Source: Halolamina pelagica
GTDB lineage: Archaea; Halobacteriota; Halobacteria; Halobacteriales; Haloferacaceae
Direction of reading: 5' to 3'
Length of the DNA stretch: 64,000 nucleotides
NCBI RefSeq assembly: GCF_900115675.1
Contig: NZ_FOXI01000006.1
Location: forward strand, 62,001 to 126,000
Shown: positions 24,485 through 33,260 of the stretch, piece after piece
Position numbering within the stretch: the first letter of the stretch is position 1
How the letters are laid out: the number at the start of each line of letters is the position of its first letter
Position numbers and translations under genes: made by a program
Notes under the pieces: model-generated
What the model was told of the DNA's origin: nothing
The model's database searches: none
The model's input: the letters and a program-made list of their open reading frames with translations, nothing else

Positions 24485-24564
24485 CCTGTCGAGACCGATC
24501 ACCGTGGGGACTTCGACGGTGCACGTTCGGGGACCACACCGGACGACCGACACCGGCCCAGTAC

Positions 24565-25845
24565 CTACCGTTCCGGATGCGTCGGCGCGTCGAACCCCCC
24601 GCGAACGAGCGGCTTCGCGACGTGCCGGCGGGCACACGGCGGCACCTCGTACCAGCCGCGTTCGAGCGCTCGGTCAACCTCGACCTCGACTTTCCCGGGC
24701 GCGCTCGTCCCGCAGTCCCGGCAGCGGTACCCCTGATCCCGGCCTGCCGAACTCATCCGGTTCCCGCAGTCCGGGCACGTCGGGGTGGTCAGCGTCGTCC
24801 GGGTCAGCGCGCGGACGGCGAACTTCTCGAGCTTGAGCGTCCCGTCGCTCACCTCCCCGCAGACGGTGAGTTCGTCGCCCGTACGCAGCGCGCGCACGCG
24901 GTCGCGGAAGCGCTTGGTCGGCTCGAACGCCGCGGCCGCGATGGGGTCGCCGTATCCGCCCCGAATCGGGACGAACACGTGGCCGCCCGCCCGCGTTTCG
25001 GGCTCGCCGGCGACGACGCAGTCGACGCGGTAGGCACGGCCGTCGTCGAGCGTCGTGAGGTCGTCGACAGCGGCGTCGCTGAGGTGGGCGTCGGTCCCCT
25101 GATTCGTCCGGAACAGCGCGGTCCGTTCGACCGGCTCGGAGTCGATTTTCGCAACCATCCCCCTGAGGGCGTCGGGGTCGTCGCCCCGGAGGCCGTAGAG
25201 GATCGGGCCGGGCGCGCTGGGCACGCAGACCGCCTCGTCCTCGGCGCGGTCGACGGTGTCCCACGCGTCGGGGTAGGCGTCGTCGGCCGCGGTGAACAGG
25301 CTCGCGTCGTCGACTTCTCGGGGGGTTCCACAGCGCTCGAACTCCCGGTAGGCGATCAGTTCGTACGTCCACTCGGCGAACGCGCGGTGGGCGCCGACGG
25401 CCGCGAGCGCGCCGATGCGGCCGTGGCCGCCCGCCCAGCCCGCGGCCTCGAAGCCGGCGTCGGCGGCCAGTTCCAGCGCGGCGTCGAGGTCGTGGAACTC
25501 CCGGACGGCGTCGCGGGCGAACTGGGCGACCGAGTCGATAATCTCGTCGGGGTCGCAGTCGGCGACGACCAGTCCCGGCGACGTCCGGGGGTCGTCGGTC
25601 TCGGCCAGCGGTCCGAGTTCGTCGCGGGCGATGGCGCCGGCGCGGTCGGCGTCGAGGTCGGTGTGGATCGCGAGCGCGGCGTTCCCGCGGGTCTTGCGCT
25701 CGACTGCGGGGTTCAGGCGGACCAGCAGTCGCTCGTCGATCGACCCGCCCGCGGCCGCGATCCGCTCCGCGATCCGGGCCGCGAGGTAGGTCGTGCACAT
25801 CCCGCGCTGGCGGGAGTCGGTGTCGTCGACGCCGATGACGGTCAC
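24565..25845 (-). CDS. tiaS: tRNA(Ile2) 2-agmatinylcytidine synthase
   Basis: A 426-residue ATP-dependent enzyme that attaches agmatine to C34 of tRNA-Ile(CAU) so that it reads AUA. The N-terminus VIGVDDTDSRQRGMCTTYLA is the kinase-like catalytic signature. A ferredoxin-like part with AAGWAGGHGRIGALAAVGAH follows, then an OB-like segment (VCGEVSDGTLKLEKFAV) and a C-terminal zinc ribbon (CPDCGNRM, CRDCG near residues 368-387). The GTG at 25845 was chosen because the signature then begins at residue 3, as in the family; upstream in-frame sequence is Pro/Arg-rich. Confidence 0.93.
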   Translation of the reverse strand: MTVIGVDDTDSRQRGMCTTYLAARIAERIAAAGGSIDERLLVRLNPAVERKTRGNAALAIHTDLDADRAGAIARDELGPLAETDDPRTSPGLVVADCDPDEIIDSVAQFARDAVREFHDLDAALELAADAGFEAAGWAGGHGRIGALAAVGAHRAFAEWTYELIAYREFERCGTPREVDDASLFTAADDAYPDAWDTVDRAEDEAVCVPSAPGPILYGLRGDDPDALRGMVAKIDSEPVERTALFRTNQGTDAHLSDAAVDDLTTLDDGRAYRVDCVVAGEPETRAGGHVFVPIRGGYGDPIAAAAFEPTKRFRDRVRALRTGDELTVCGEVSDGTLKLEKFAVRALTRTTLTTPTCPDCGNRMSSAGRDQGYRCRDCGTSAPGKVEVEVDRALERGWYEVPPCARRHVAKPLVRGGFDAPTHPER

Positions 25846-25960
25846 GGCAGGAGGGAGGCGGTCGCCGGCCAAGGGGGTTTCGCGTCGGAGCCCGGGAGTC
25901 GGCTCGGTCGGGCGTTCGGGCAGTGAATCGACAGATAGCGGCGGGATAGGTGGACACAAC

Positions 25961-25970
25961 GCATATATGC
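25961..25970 (+). promoter_or_regulatory. TATA box of the HTH regulator gene
   Basis: GCATATATGC, a self-complementary TATA element, lies 23-32 nt before the ATG at 25993. This is the classic spacing of a leaderless haloarchaeal promoter. Confidence 0.65.
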
Positions 25971-25992
25971 CGCGAGTCGCCTACATCCCTGT

Positions 25993-26973
25993 ATGAGCCG
26001 TACAGCGCTGATCGAGAACGTTACGGCGATGCTGCAGGACGCCGGGTTCCTCGTCAGCGAGCGCTGTGCGATCCGCCCAAAGAGCTTCGACGTGGCCGCG
26101 CGCCGCGGCGAGGAGCTCGTACTGCTGAAAGTGCTGGGCAACGTCGACGCCTTCGACGCCGCGACCGGGCGGGAGATGCGCCGCCTCGGCGAGTACCTCT
26201 CGGCGACGCCGATGGTCGTGGGGATGCGGACCCGCGACGAGGAGCTCAAGCCCGAGGTGGTGTACTTCCGCCACGGCGTACCCGCGATCCACCCCGACAC
26301 CGCGTTCGACCTGTTCGTCGAGGACGTGCCGCCGCTGATCTACGCCGCCCCCGGCGGGCTCTACGTCAACATCGACGGCGACCTGCTCTCGGAGACCCGC
26401 GAGCAGCAGGACTGGAGCCTCGGGAAGCTCGCCTCGGAGCTCGGCGTCTCCCGGCGCACCGTCTCGAAGTACGAGGACGGGATGAACGCCTCCATCGACG
26501 TGGCGGTGAAGTTGGAGGAGCTGTTCGACCGCCCGTTCACGGCGCCAATGGACGTGATGGAGGGCGCCGAGGAGGTCCGGGACGCCGAACCCACCCCGGA
26601 CCCGCCGGAGGCCGATCCCGACGACGAGCACGTCGTCGGCGTCCTGACGCGGGCGGGGTTCACCGTCCACCCGACGATCCGGGCGCCGTTCAACAGCGTC
26701 TCCGAGGACGAGGAGCGCCGCGGCCGCGACGGCGCGAAACTGTTGACCGGCCACTCGGAGTTCACCCCCAGTGCCGAGAAGCGCGCCCGGATCATGTCCT
26801 CGCTCGGGCAGGTCACCCAGACGCGCTCGGTGTACTTCGTCGAGGACAACGCCAGACGCGAGTCGGTCAAGGGGACCGCGCTGGTGTCGTGTGAGGAGTT
26901 GGCCGAGACCGACGACCCCGAGGCGGTGCGGGACCTGATCCGCGAGCGCGCGGCCGAGCCCGGCGAAGCCTGA
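25993..26973 (+). CDS. archaeal HTH-type transcriptional regulator
   Basis: A 326-residue protein of the conserved archaeal putative HTH regulator family (COG1395 type). The N-terminal part ([24 protein letters not shown]...FDVAARR...LLKVLGN) resembles a restriction-endonuclease-like fold. A central XRE/Cro-type [26 protein letters not shown], spans about residues 140-162. The C-terminal part is [23 protein letters not shown], a repeat of the N-terminal type. Targets are unknown. It stands alone with its own TATA box. Confidence 0.88.
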   Translation: MSRTALIENVTAMLQDAGFLVSERCAIRPKSFDVAARRGEELVLLKVLGNVDAFDAATGREMRRLGEYLSATPMVVGMRTRDEELKPEVVYFRHGVPAIHPDTAFDLFVEDVPPLIYAAPGGLYVNIDGDLLSETREQQDWSLGKLASELGVSRRTVSKYEDGMNASIDVAVKLEELFDRPFTAPMDVMEGAEEVRDAEPTPDPPEADPDDEHVVGVLTRAGFTVHPTIRAPFNSVSEDEERRGRDGAKLLTGHSEFTPSAEKRARIMSSLGQVTQTRSVYFVEDNARRESVKGTALVSCEELAETDDPEAVRDLIRERAAEPGEA

Positions 26974-27010
26974 TCGGTCGAGCCGTCGCCGCCGGTTTTC
27001 CCGAAGTCGA

Positions 27011-27268
27011 CTACGCCGCGCCGTCCCCGTAGGTCTCCTCCAGGTAGGCGACGATGTCGCTGCTCTCGGGCATCCCCTCGACGCCGTGGTCCTCGTCGAC
27101 GAGCACGGGAACGCCCGTCTGGCCCGAGACCTCCTGTACCTCGGTTCGCTCGCTGTGGGCCGACGGGACTTCGATCGTGTCGTACTCGAGCCCGAGTTCG
27201 TCCAGCTTGTCGGCGGCCTTGATACAGAACGGACAGCCCGGCAGTTCGTAGAGCGTGATGTTCGCCAT
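27011..27268 (-). CDS. glutaredoxin-like thiol protein
   Basis: An 85-residue thioredoxin-fold protein. The redox motif is CPFC at residues 12-15, the cis-Pro is in TGVPVLVDED (near 51-60), and ESSDIVAYLEE is near the C-terminus, as in NrdH/glutaredoxin-type proteins. It is likely to reduce disulfides using small thiols; in haloarchaea gamma-glutamylcysteine rather than glutathione is the main thiol. Confidence 0.93.
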   Translation of the reverse strand: MANITLYELPGCPFCIKAADKLDELGLEYDTIEVPSAHSERTEVQEVSGQTGVPVLVDEDHGVEGMPESSDIVAYLEETYGDGAA

Positions 27269-27344
27269 TACCTACGGTTGGGGGCTGACACTCAAAAACG
27301 CCGCGGCGCCGGCGAGCACGCCGGCTATCTCGGACGACGGGCTG

Positions 27345-28751
27345 TCACAGTCGGCCCGCCCGCTCGCGCAGCGACCGGACGCCGTCGGCGATGCGGGCGC
27401 GCTCGCGGAACCCCTCCGCGACGCCCCAGCCAACCAGCAACAGGGCGGCGCCGACGACGCCGGCGAACTCCCAGGAGCCCAACCAGGCCGGCTGGAACCA
27501 CGGGACGAGTCGGCCCCACAGCCCCGCGAACTCGGTGACCGGTCCCTCGACGGCCGTCCCCTGCGCGCTCGCGGCGAGCCACGAGGAGAACGTCGCCGAG
27601 AGCCCGCCGGCGGAGCCGTAGACGGCCGTGTGACCGCTCACGCCCAGGTCACGCATCGTCGGCCCGTTCGACTCGTCGCCGGTGCCGATGCGCTCGGCGT
27701 CGTAGGGCGCCCACGTGGCGAAGTACTCCCAGACGATCTCGCCCTCCGGGGTGATCTCGATGACGCGGTGGTTCATCGAGTCGACGATCATCGTGTTCCC
27801 GTTGGGCAGGCGGTCCGCGTCGCGGGGCCAGGAGAGCGACGCCGAGGAGCCGGCGCTCCAGACGTGCTCCCACTCGCCGTCGTCGTTCTTCGTGTACTCG
27901 ATCACGCGGTCGTTCTCGCTGTCGGCGACCAGGATCGTCGGGTCGCCGTCCTCGGTCGTGAGCCAGTCGGGGTTGTGCTGTTCGTACAGCGTCGAGTGGT
28001 CGCCGTCCTCGCCGAGGCGTTCGGTGATCTCCTTGGTGGTGATGTTGACGGCGATCACCTGATCGAAGTTCCGGGGCGAGAGCAGCAGTTCCTCGCCGTC
28101 CCGGATCACCTCGACGTCGTTGACGTGGGTCCAGTCCTTCGCGAACCCGCCGTCCGTGCCGTTGGGGTAGTGGTTGCGGAACGTCCACTCCCAGTCGACC
28201 TCGCCCTCGGTGCGGTCGTACAGCACCACGCGGTCGTTCGAGCACTCGCAGGACTCGTTCCACTGCCGCATGTTGGCGATCGCGAGGTGCGTCTCGTTGT
28301 ACACGTCGATGTCGTGGGTGTCGTGGTACGGCAGCGTCTCCTGCCAGACGCGCTCGCGGTTGTCCCGGTTGAGTTCGTAGACGGTCGTCCCGTCGGGGTT
28401 GGTCGAGACGACGAGCAGGTTCCCGTTGGGCAGCGGATCCACGTCGTAGAACCACCGCGCGCCGAGGGCGTCCTCGTACACCCAGTTGGTGGTGCCGTTG
28501 CCGTCGGCCGAGACGACGCGGGCGGGCTTCTTGCGGTTGCCCTGTCCCTGGAAGTGGTAGCCCTGGATCCCGACGATCGTGGCGTTGTCGGCGGGCTGGT
28601 CGATCGTCCCGGGGCCGAGTTCGCTCGGCGAGTCCGCCGAGTCGCCGCCGACGCCGAGAGCGGCGCCCGCCGCGGGCGCCAACAGCGAGAGGACGAGCAG
28701 GAGGGCCACCCCGCGGACCAGCCAGCGCCGGGGTGGCAGACTGCGTTGCAT
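27345..28751 (-). CDS. secreted, membrane-anchored arylsulfotransferase-like beta-propeller protein
   Basis: A 468-residue protein. Residues 1-35 form a signal sequence (basic start, then VALLLVLSLLAPAAGAAL). The central 350 residues are repeats with WFYDVDPLPNGNLLVVST, HDIDVYNETHLAIANM, WTHVNDVEVI, NPDWLT and RDADRLPNGNTMIVDSMNHRVIEI, typical of arylsulfotransferase-type six-bladed propellers. The C-terminus has a membrane segment (FAGVVGAALLLVGWGVAEG) and a basic cytoplasmic tail, so the propeller faces outside. Enzymatic activity is unproven, and many archaeal members have no known substrate. ATG 28751 begins the signal sequence. Confidence 0.85.
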   Translation of the reverse strand: MQRSLPPRRWLVRGVALLLVLSLLAPAAGAALGVGGDSADSPSELGPGTIDQPADNATIVGIQGYHFQGQGNRKKPARVVSADGNGTTNWVYEDALGARWFYDVDPLPNGNLLVVSTNPDGTTVYELNRDNRERVWQETLPYHDTHDIDVYNETHLAIANMRQWNESCECSNDRVVLYDRTEGEVDWEWTFRNHYPNGTDGGFAKDWTHVNDVEVIRDGEELLLSPRNFDQVIAVNITTKEITERLGEDGDHSTLYEQHNPDWLTTEDGDPTILVADSENDRVIEYTKNDDGEWEHVWSAGSSASLSWPRDADRLPNGNTMIVDSMNHRVIEITPEGEIVWEYFATWAPYDAERIGTGDESNGPTMRDLGVSGHTAVYGSAGGLSATFSSWLAASAQGTAVEGPVTEFAGLWGRLVPWFQPAWLGSWEFAGVVGAALLLVGWGVAEGFRERARIADGVRSLRERAGRL

Positions 28752-28798
28752 GGTCGCGAAAACGGCGGGGAGCGGGAAGGTGTTGCGGTCGCGGGCGA

Positions 28799-30226
28799 CT
28801 ACATCACGCCGCTGGTCCGCACCGCGAAGTAGACCACGAACGCGCCCGCGAGGATCCACTGGCCGACGTGGATGTCGTCCAACTCGCCCGCGGCGAGTTT
28901 CACGACCGGGTAGGAGACGATGCCGGCGGCGATCCCGTAGGCGATCGAGAACGTGAAGGGCATCACCATGATCGTCATCCCCGCCGGGATCGCGTAGGTG
29001 AGGTCGTCCCACGCGACCTCGACGGCGTTACCGAGCATCACGACGCCGATGACTACCAGCGCGATGTGGGAGGCGTACTCCGGGATCGCGGCCGCAAGCG
29101 GGACGAACAGAAGCGAGAGCAGGAACAGGCCGGCGACGGTCAGCGCCGTCAGGCCGGTGCGGCCGCCCTCCTCGACGCCGGTCGCGGACTCGATGTACGT
29201 CGTCACCGTCGAGGTGCCGAGCATCCCGCCGACGGTGGTGCCGACCGCGTCGGCCATCAGCGGCTTGTCGATGTCCGGGAGGTTCCCTTCATCGTCGAGA
29301 AAGCCCGCGGACTGGCCGACGCCGACCAGCGTGCCGGCGGTGTCGAAGAAGTCGACGAAGAAGAACGTGAACACGATCAGCGCGAACGTGAACGCGTCGA
29401 CGTTCGCGAACCCCTCGAGGAACGCGCCCGCCAGCGGCCGGATGTCGTAGGCCGCGAGGCTGTAGGTCGTCGTCGACCCGGTGAGGAAGATGTTCGTCGC
29501 GATGGCGGCGCCGCCGGGCACGTTCTCGGGGTTGTACGCGGTGTAGCCGAGCGCCGCGGCGACGTAGCCGGCGACGGTCGTCCCGAGGATGCCGATGACG
29601 ATCGAACCGCGGATCCCGCGGGCGTACAGCCCGAACGTGAACAGCAGGCCGGCGACCGAGATCAGCGCGACCGGGTCGTTCGCGACCACCGGCGAGAGCG
29701 TCAGGAACGTCGCCGGATCGCTCGCGACGACCCGCATCGACTCGAAGCCGATCAGCGCGAGGAACAGGCCGATCCCGGAGCCGACAGCGAGTTTGACCGG
29801 TTCGGGGAAGAGCCGGATCACGTACTCCCGCGCGCCGACGGCGGTGAGCGCGATGAAGATGATCCCCTCGACGACCACGGCCGCGAGCGCGGTCTGCCAG
29901 GGGACGCCCATCCCGAGGACGACCGTGAACGCGAAGAAGGCGTTCAGCCCGAGCCCCGGCGCCTGCGCGAACGGCCGGTTGGCGTACAGCGCCATCACCA
30001 GCGTCGCGGTCGCCGCGGAGATGATCGTGACCACGGCGAGCATCGCGACGAGGCGACCCTGCCCGACCCCCTCGATGTCGATCGCCGCCGCGAGGATCGC
30101 GGGGTTGACGACCACGATGTAGCTCATGGTCAAGAACGTGGTCAACCCCGCCAGGAGTTCGGTCCTGACGGTGGTGTCGTGGCTATCCAGGTCGAAGTAG
30201 TCGGCCAGCGTCTCTGTGAGACCCAT
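28799..30226 (-). CDS. NCS2/AzgA-type purine permease
   Basis: A 475-residue transporter with about 12-14 membrane segments. The AzgA-like start is LDSHDTTVRTELLAGLTTFLTMSYIVVVNP (residues about 14-43), followed by FAQAPGLGLNAFFAF and VDFFDTAGTLVGVG, the conserved NCS2 substrate and proton-coupling motifs. It probably imports adenine, guanine or hypoxanthine. It lies downstream of gfcR on the same strand with a 153-bp gap. A 17-bp box shared with the gfcR promoter occurs in that gap. ATG 30226 was preferred to an upstream start that would read through this box. Confidence 0.93.
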   Translation of the reverse strand: MGLTETLADYFDLDSHDTTVRTELLAGLTTFLTMSYIVVVNPAILAAAIDIEGVGQGRLVAMLAVVTIISAATATLVMALYANRPFAQAPGLGLNAFFAFTVVLGMGVPWQTALAAVVVEGIIFIALTAVGAREYVIRLFPEPVKLAVGSGIGLFLALIGFESMRVVASDPATFLTLSPVVANDPVALISVAGLLFTFGLYARGIRGSIVIGILGTTVAGYVAAALGYTAYNPENVPGGAAIATNIFLTGSTTTYSLAAYDIRPLAGAFLEGFANVDAFTFALIVFTFFFVDFFDTAGTLVGVGQSAGFLDDEGNLPDIDKPLMADAVGTTVGGMLGTSTVTTYIESATGVEEGGRTGLTALTVAGLFLLSLLFVPLAAAIPEYASHIALVVIGVVMLGNAVEVAWDDLTYAIPAGMTIMVMPFTFSIAYGIAAGIVSYPVVKLAAGELDDIHVGQWILAGAFVVYFAVRTSGVM

Positions 30227-30278
30227 CCGTATGGGTGCATATCGCGACGGTGGTGTACTTGAGGCTTTCCGTACGGTA

Positions 30279-30295
30279 TGCACAAATACGCCCAC
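30279..30295 (-). promoter_or_regulatory. shared 17-bp box upstream of the purine permease
   Basis: On the plus strand the site reads TGCACAAATACGCCCAC and matches the gfcR-upstream site (31115-31131) as TGCACAARTAYGMMCAC. It lies 53-69 nt before the permease ATG. Shared boxes suggest one regulator, possibly GfcR itself. Confidence 0.5.
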
Positions 30296-30379
30296 ACGTG
30301 CCGGTTGAGTGGCCGATCTACGGGCCTATTCGGAACGAGTATGCACGAAGGTGGGTTTCGAGGCGGCCGTCGAGCGACG

Positions 30380-31099
30380 CTACCGGTCGTCGAACGTCGT
30401 CAGCGCGCCGACGGGGGCGTCGGTGATCTGGCGGGCGCGGTCCATCCCCTCGTCGCCGACGGCGATGAGGGTGAACACGCCGCCGACGGTCGCGTCGGAC
30501 TGGGCGACGATGTCGAGCAGGAGCTCCTGGGTCTCGCCCGAGCGGATCAGGTCGTCGACGACCAGCACCGTGTCGCCGGCGGAGACGGCGTCGGCGGGGA
30601 GGTAGTAGGTGAGCTCGATGCCGGAGGCGAGCCGCTGGCGGGACTCGACGAACTCCTCGACCGCGGTCTCCTTGCGCTTCTTGGCGTAGGCGATGTCGGC
30701 GTCGAAGTAGGAGGCCATCGCGGCGCCGAGCGTGATCCCGTCGGTCGCGGCGGTCAGCACCACGTCCGGGCGCTCGAACGCGAACGACTCGGCGGCGACG
30801 GGCGCGACGAGGTCCAGGAAGGACTGGTCGAACACGATCGCGCTGTTGTCGACGTACCCCTCGTCGTCGACGCTGACTCGGGACCGGAGCTCGTCGGCGA
30901 GTTCCTCGCGGCCGATGCTCTCGACGGTCTCGCGGGCGCGTTCGACGCCCGGGAGCACGTGGCCGTTGACGTAGCGGTTCAGGTCGCCCGCCGGCAGTCC
31001 GGTGAGTTCGGCGAGTTCGTCGTACGTTCGACTGCGCTTCAGCGTCCGCAACACGGCGACGGCCCGTAGCTGGAGGGCCGCCTTCTCTGCACGGTTCAT
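30380..31099 (-). CDS. gfcR: GfcR-like regulator (HTH + phosphoribosyltransferase domain)
   Basis: A 239-residue protein. Residues about 15-45 form an HTH (VLRTLKRSRTYDELAELTGLPAGDLNRYVNG). The rest is a type I phosphoribosyltransferase domain with the PRPP loop VLVVDDLIRSGET near residues 184-196. Haloferax GfcR, of this family, activates sugar-degradation genes. Here the gene sits between pyrE and a purine permease, and a box is shared by its own promoter and the permease's, so control of nucleobase uptake is a plausible additional role (inference). ATG 31099 was chosen; an upstream in-frame start adds four residues. Confidence 0.88.
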   Translation of the reverse strand: MNRAEKAALQLRAVAVLRTLKRSRTYDELAELTGLPAGDLNRYVNGHVLPGVERARETVESIGREELADELRSRVSVDDEGYVDNSAIVFDQSFLDLVAPVAAESFAFERPDVVLTAATDGITLGAAMASYFDADIAYAKKRKETAVEEFVESRQRLASGIELTYYLPADAVSAGDTVLVVDDLIRSGETQELLLDIVAQSDATVGGVFTLIAVGDEGMDRARQITDAPVGALTTFDDR

Positions 31100-31114
31100 G
31101 GACACCCTCACGGT

Positions 31115-31131
31115 TGCACAAGTATGAACAC
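31115..31131 (-). promoter_or_regulatory. shared 17-bp box upstream of gfcR
   Basis: On the plus strand it reads TGCACAAGTATGAACAC and ends 16 nt before the gfcR ATG, covering the expected TATA/transcription start region. It matches the permease-upstream site at 13 of 17 positions, the four differences being two R/Y changes and two A/C changes. Autoregulation is suggested. Confidence 0.5.
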
Positions 31132-31190
31132 GTCGAAGCGCCGCGACGGGGGAAACGAACAGTGGGGTGCGTCGAACGACGGATCGGCAG

Positions 31191-31709
31191 CTACCGGTCG
31201 GCGAGCAGGTCCGAGGCGGTCACGAGCGCCTCCATCTCGACGCCGTGGTCCGCGAGGTTCTCGCGGCCGCCCTCCTCGCGGTCGACGACGAGCAGCGCGC
31301 GGTTCACTTCGGCACCCGCGTCACGGAGGGCCTCAACGGCGTCGACGGCGGACTGGCCGGTGGTCGCGATGTCCTCGACGACGACGACCTCCTCGCCCTC
31401 GTCGAGGCGGCCCTCGATGCGGTTGCCGGTGCCGTACTCCTTTGCCTGCTTGCGCGCGATGACGTAGGGCACGTCGGCGGTGATGCTCGTCGCCGAGGCG
31501 AGGGGGACGCCGCCCAGCGCGACGCCGCCGAGTTTCTCGCCGTCGAGTCGCTCGGCGAACGCCTCGGCGATCAGGCGGAGACAGCGCGGGTCGGTCTCGA
31601 ACAGGTACTTGTCGACGTAGTAGTCGCTGGTGCCGCCGTGGGAGAGTTCGAACTCGCCGAACTGGACCGCGTCGGCGTCCCGGAGCGCCCGAATGAGCTC
31701 GTCGGTCAT
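31191..31709 (-). CDS. pyrE: orotate phosphoribosyltransferase
   Basis: A 172-residue enzyme that adds PRPP-derived ribose phosphate to orotate in UMP synthesis. Motifs are [16 protein letters not shown] (residues about 20-35), [11 protein letters not shown] (near 86-96) and the PRPP loop [15 protein letters not shown] near residues 110-124. Length fits archaeal PyrE. It lies 91 bp upstream of gfcR on the same strand. Confidence 0.96.
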   Translation of the reverse strand: MTDELIRALRDADAVQFGEFELSHGGTSDYYVDKYLFETDPRCLRLIAEAFAERLDGEKLGGVALGGVPLASATSITADVPYVIARKQAKEYGTGNRIEGRLDEGEEVVVVEDIATTGQSAVDAVEALRDAGAEVNRALLVVDREEGGRENLADHGVEMEALVTASDLLADR

Positions 31710-31755
31710 GGCTGTGGGTGGGCGTGGGGTCGGGAAAAACTGGTCGGTGCGGCGC

Positions 31756-32295
31756 TTACCACGGCTCGTCCTTCACGCCCAGCCAGTACGCGATCCCGTT
31801 GGTCGCGAGATGGAGCAGCGGCGTGACGACGACCACGACGGCGATGCGGGCGGGCGTGAACACCTGAAGCGTCCAGTCGGGCGCGAACAGGAGTGCGAGC
31901 AGCAGGGCGCCGACCACGAAGTCGAGTTGATCGAGCCCGGGGAAGGCGGCGCCGCGCTCGCGGCCGCTGCGGCGTTTGACGAACGAGGCGCCGATGTCGC
32001 CCAGCATCGCCCCGAGTGCGAGCCCCAGCCCCGCGTTGATCGGGAATCCGGGGAGCGTGATCCCCAGCGCGTCGCCGACCGCGGGCGCGGCGGCGTCGAG
32101 GACGAGCGCGAGCGCGACGCCGACGGCGGTACCGACCGCGGTGCCGCGCCAGGTCTTGCCGCCGCCGAGCAGGCGCGCGTCGCCGAGCGTACGGCCGCCG
32201 TCGATGGGGCGGCCGCCGCCGGCCAGCACGGCCGCGTTGTTCGGGACGTACGCCGGGAGCATCGCCCAGAGCGCGCCGGCGATGAGTTCGAGCAT
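31756..32295 (-). CDS. carS: CDP-archaeol synthase
   Basis: A 179-residue membrane protein (formerly DUF46) that activates digeranylgeranylglyceryl phosphate with CTP in archaeal lipid synthesis. It has about five hydrophobic segments and the family segments [31 protein letters not shown] and [31 protein letters not shown] 32295 gives the expected short membrane N-terminus. It ends 47 bp from the pyrE start on the same strand. Confidence 0.95.
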   Translation of the reverse strand: MLELIAGALWAMLPAYVPNNAAVLAGGGRPIDGGRTLGDARLLGGGKTWRGTAVGTAVGVALALVLDAAAPAVGDALGITLPGFPINAGLGLALGAMLGDIGASFVKRRSGRERGAAFPGLDQLDFVVGALLLALLFAPDWTLQVFTPARIAVVVVVTPLLHLATNGIAYWLGVKDEPW

Positions 32296-32505
32296 GGGCG
32301 GGTCGTCGGCGGGGGAGGCCGTAAGTTCCGTGGGTCTCCCCGGCAACAGTGAGTTGGGAGGTGAGTCCGCCCGGCAATGGAGAGGCGGGCGGGACCGAGC
32401 GAGGGACGAACGGCGAGGAACGCCAGCGGGGAGGGGTGTGCGGCATCGAAGCCGCGCCAGGGCTAAATACGGGCCTTTTTCAGGCCGAAGAACCTCCTTC
32501 GAGGT

Positions 32506-32898
32506 ATGCAGGGTAGTCTGCCGCCCGAGGCACAAGAGAAGATCGAGGAGCTACAGGACCTTCAGGAGACAACCGAGCAGCTTGCGGCCCAGAAGACGCA
32601 GGCCGAGACCTCGCTCAACGAGGCCCAGACCGCCCTCGAGGCGCTGGACGACATCGACGAGGACACCACGATGTACCGAGAGATCGGCGAGCTCCTCGTC
32701 AACACGGACTACGAGAGCGCCAAGGCGGACCTCGAGGAGAAAGTCGACAGCCTCGAAGTTCGCGTCGACCAGCTCGAGAAGCGCGAGCAGAAGACCCAGG
32801 AGGAGTTCGAGGAGCTTCAGGAGGAGCTGCAGCAGCTCCTGCAGGGCGGCGAGGGCGGCGGTCCGATGGGCCCCGGCGGCCCCGGCGCCGGCGCGTAA
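32506..32898 (+). CDS. pfdB: prefoldin beta subunit
   Basis: A 130-residue subunit of the hexameric archaeal prefoldin chaperone, which passes unfolded proteins to the thermosome. Two long coiled-coil helices (from about residues 7-50 and 75-115) flank a short beta hairpin ([22 protein letters not shown]). The C-terminus is a Gly/Pro-rich tail. A T-run at about 32475-32479 lies 27-31 nt before the ATG. The next gene starts on the base after its stop. Confidence 0.96.
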   Translation: MQGSLPPEAQEKIEELQDLQETTEQLAAQKTQAETSLNEAQTALEALDDIDEDTTMYREIGELLVNTDYESAKADLEEKVDSLEVRVDQLEKREQKTQEEFEELQEELQQLLQGGEGGGPMGPGGPGAGA

Positions 32899-33141
32899 AT
32901 GAACGACGCGGAACCGACCGACGAGGAGGTCGTCGAAACCGCCAGCGCGGCCGCCGAAGGGCTCGTGCTGGATCGCTACAAGCAGTCTGAACTGACCGAT
33001 CTGGACGTGACGGTCACGTTCGAGGACGGCGTACTCGAAGTCGACGTGTACGTCAACCCGCCCGACGACGCCGACGCCGACGAAGTCGCCGACGAGGCGG
33101 CCCGCGCGGCCCACGACGCCGTCGAGGAGCTTTTCGACTGA
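32899..33141 (+). CDS. DUF3194 family protein
   Basis: An 80-residue acidic protein with ATG directly abutting the prefoldin beta stop (TAAATG). This small family is regularly found beside prefoldin beta in haloarchaea, as I recall. Its layout is helix, beta hairpin (LDVTVTFEDGVLEVDVYVN), helix. The function is unknown; it may assist prefoldin or be encoded there for co-expression. Confidence 0.85.
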   Translation: MNDAEPTDEEVVETASAAAEGLVLDRYKQSELTDLDVTVTFEDGVLEVDVYVNPPDDADADEVADEAARAAHDAVEELFD

Positions 33142-33260
33142 GCGCGGCACGCGCCGCCGCTCGCTACGCCCGCTAGCGTCCCGCTTTCTCCTCCAGTGAG
33201 CACCGTGCTCCCGCGGATCGACGGCGGTAGCGCGGCGTTGACGATAGCGCGGGATCGACC

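Noticed and set aside
33198-33210. GAGCACCGTGCTC inverted repeat between DUF3194 and DUF2070 genes
   Set aside because: The loop is CCG rather than GNA and the stem is only 5 bp; not strong enough to call an element.
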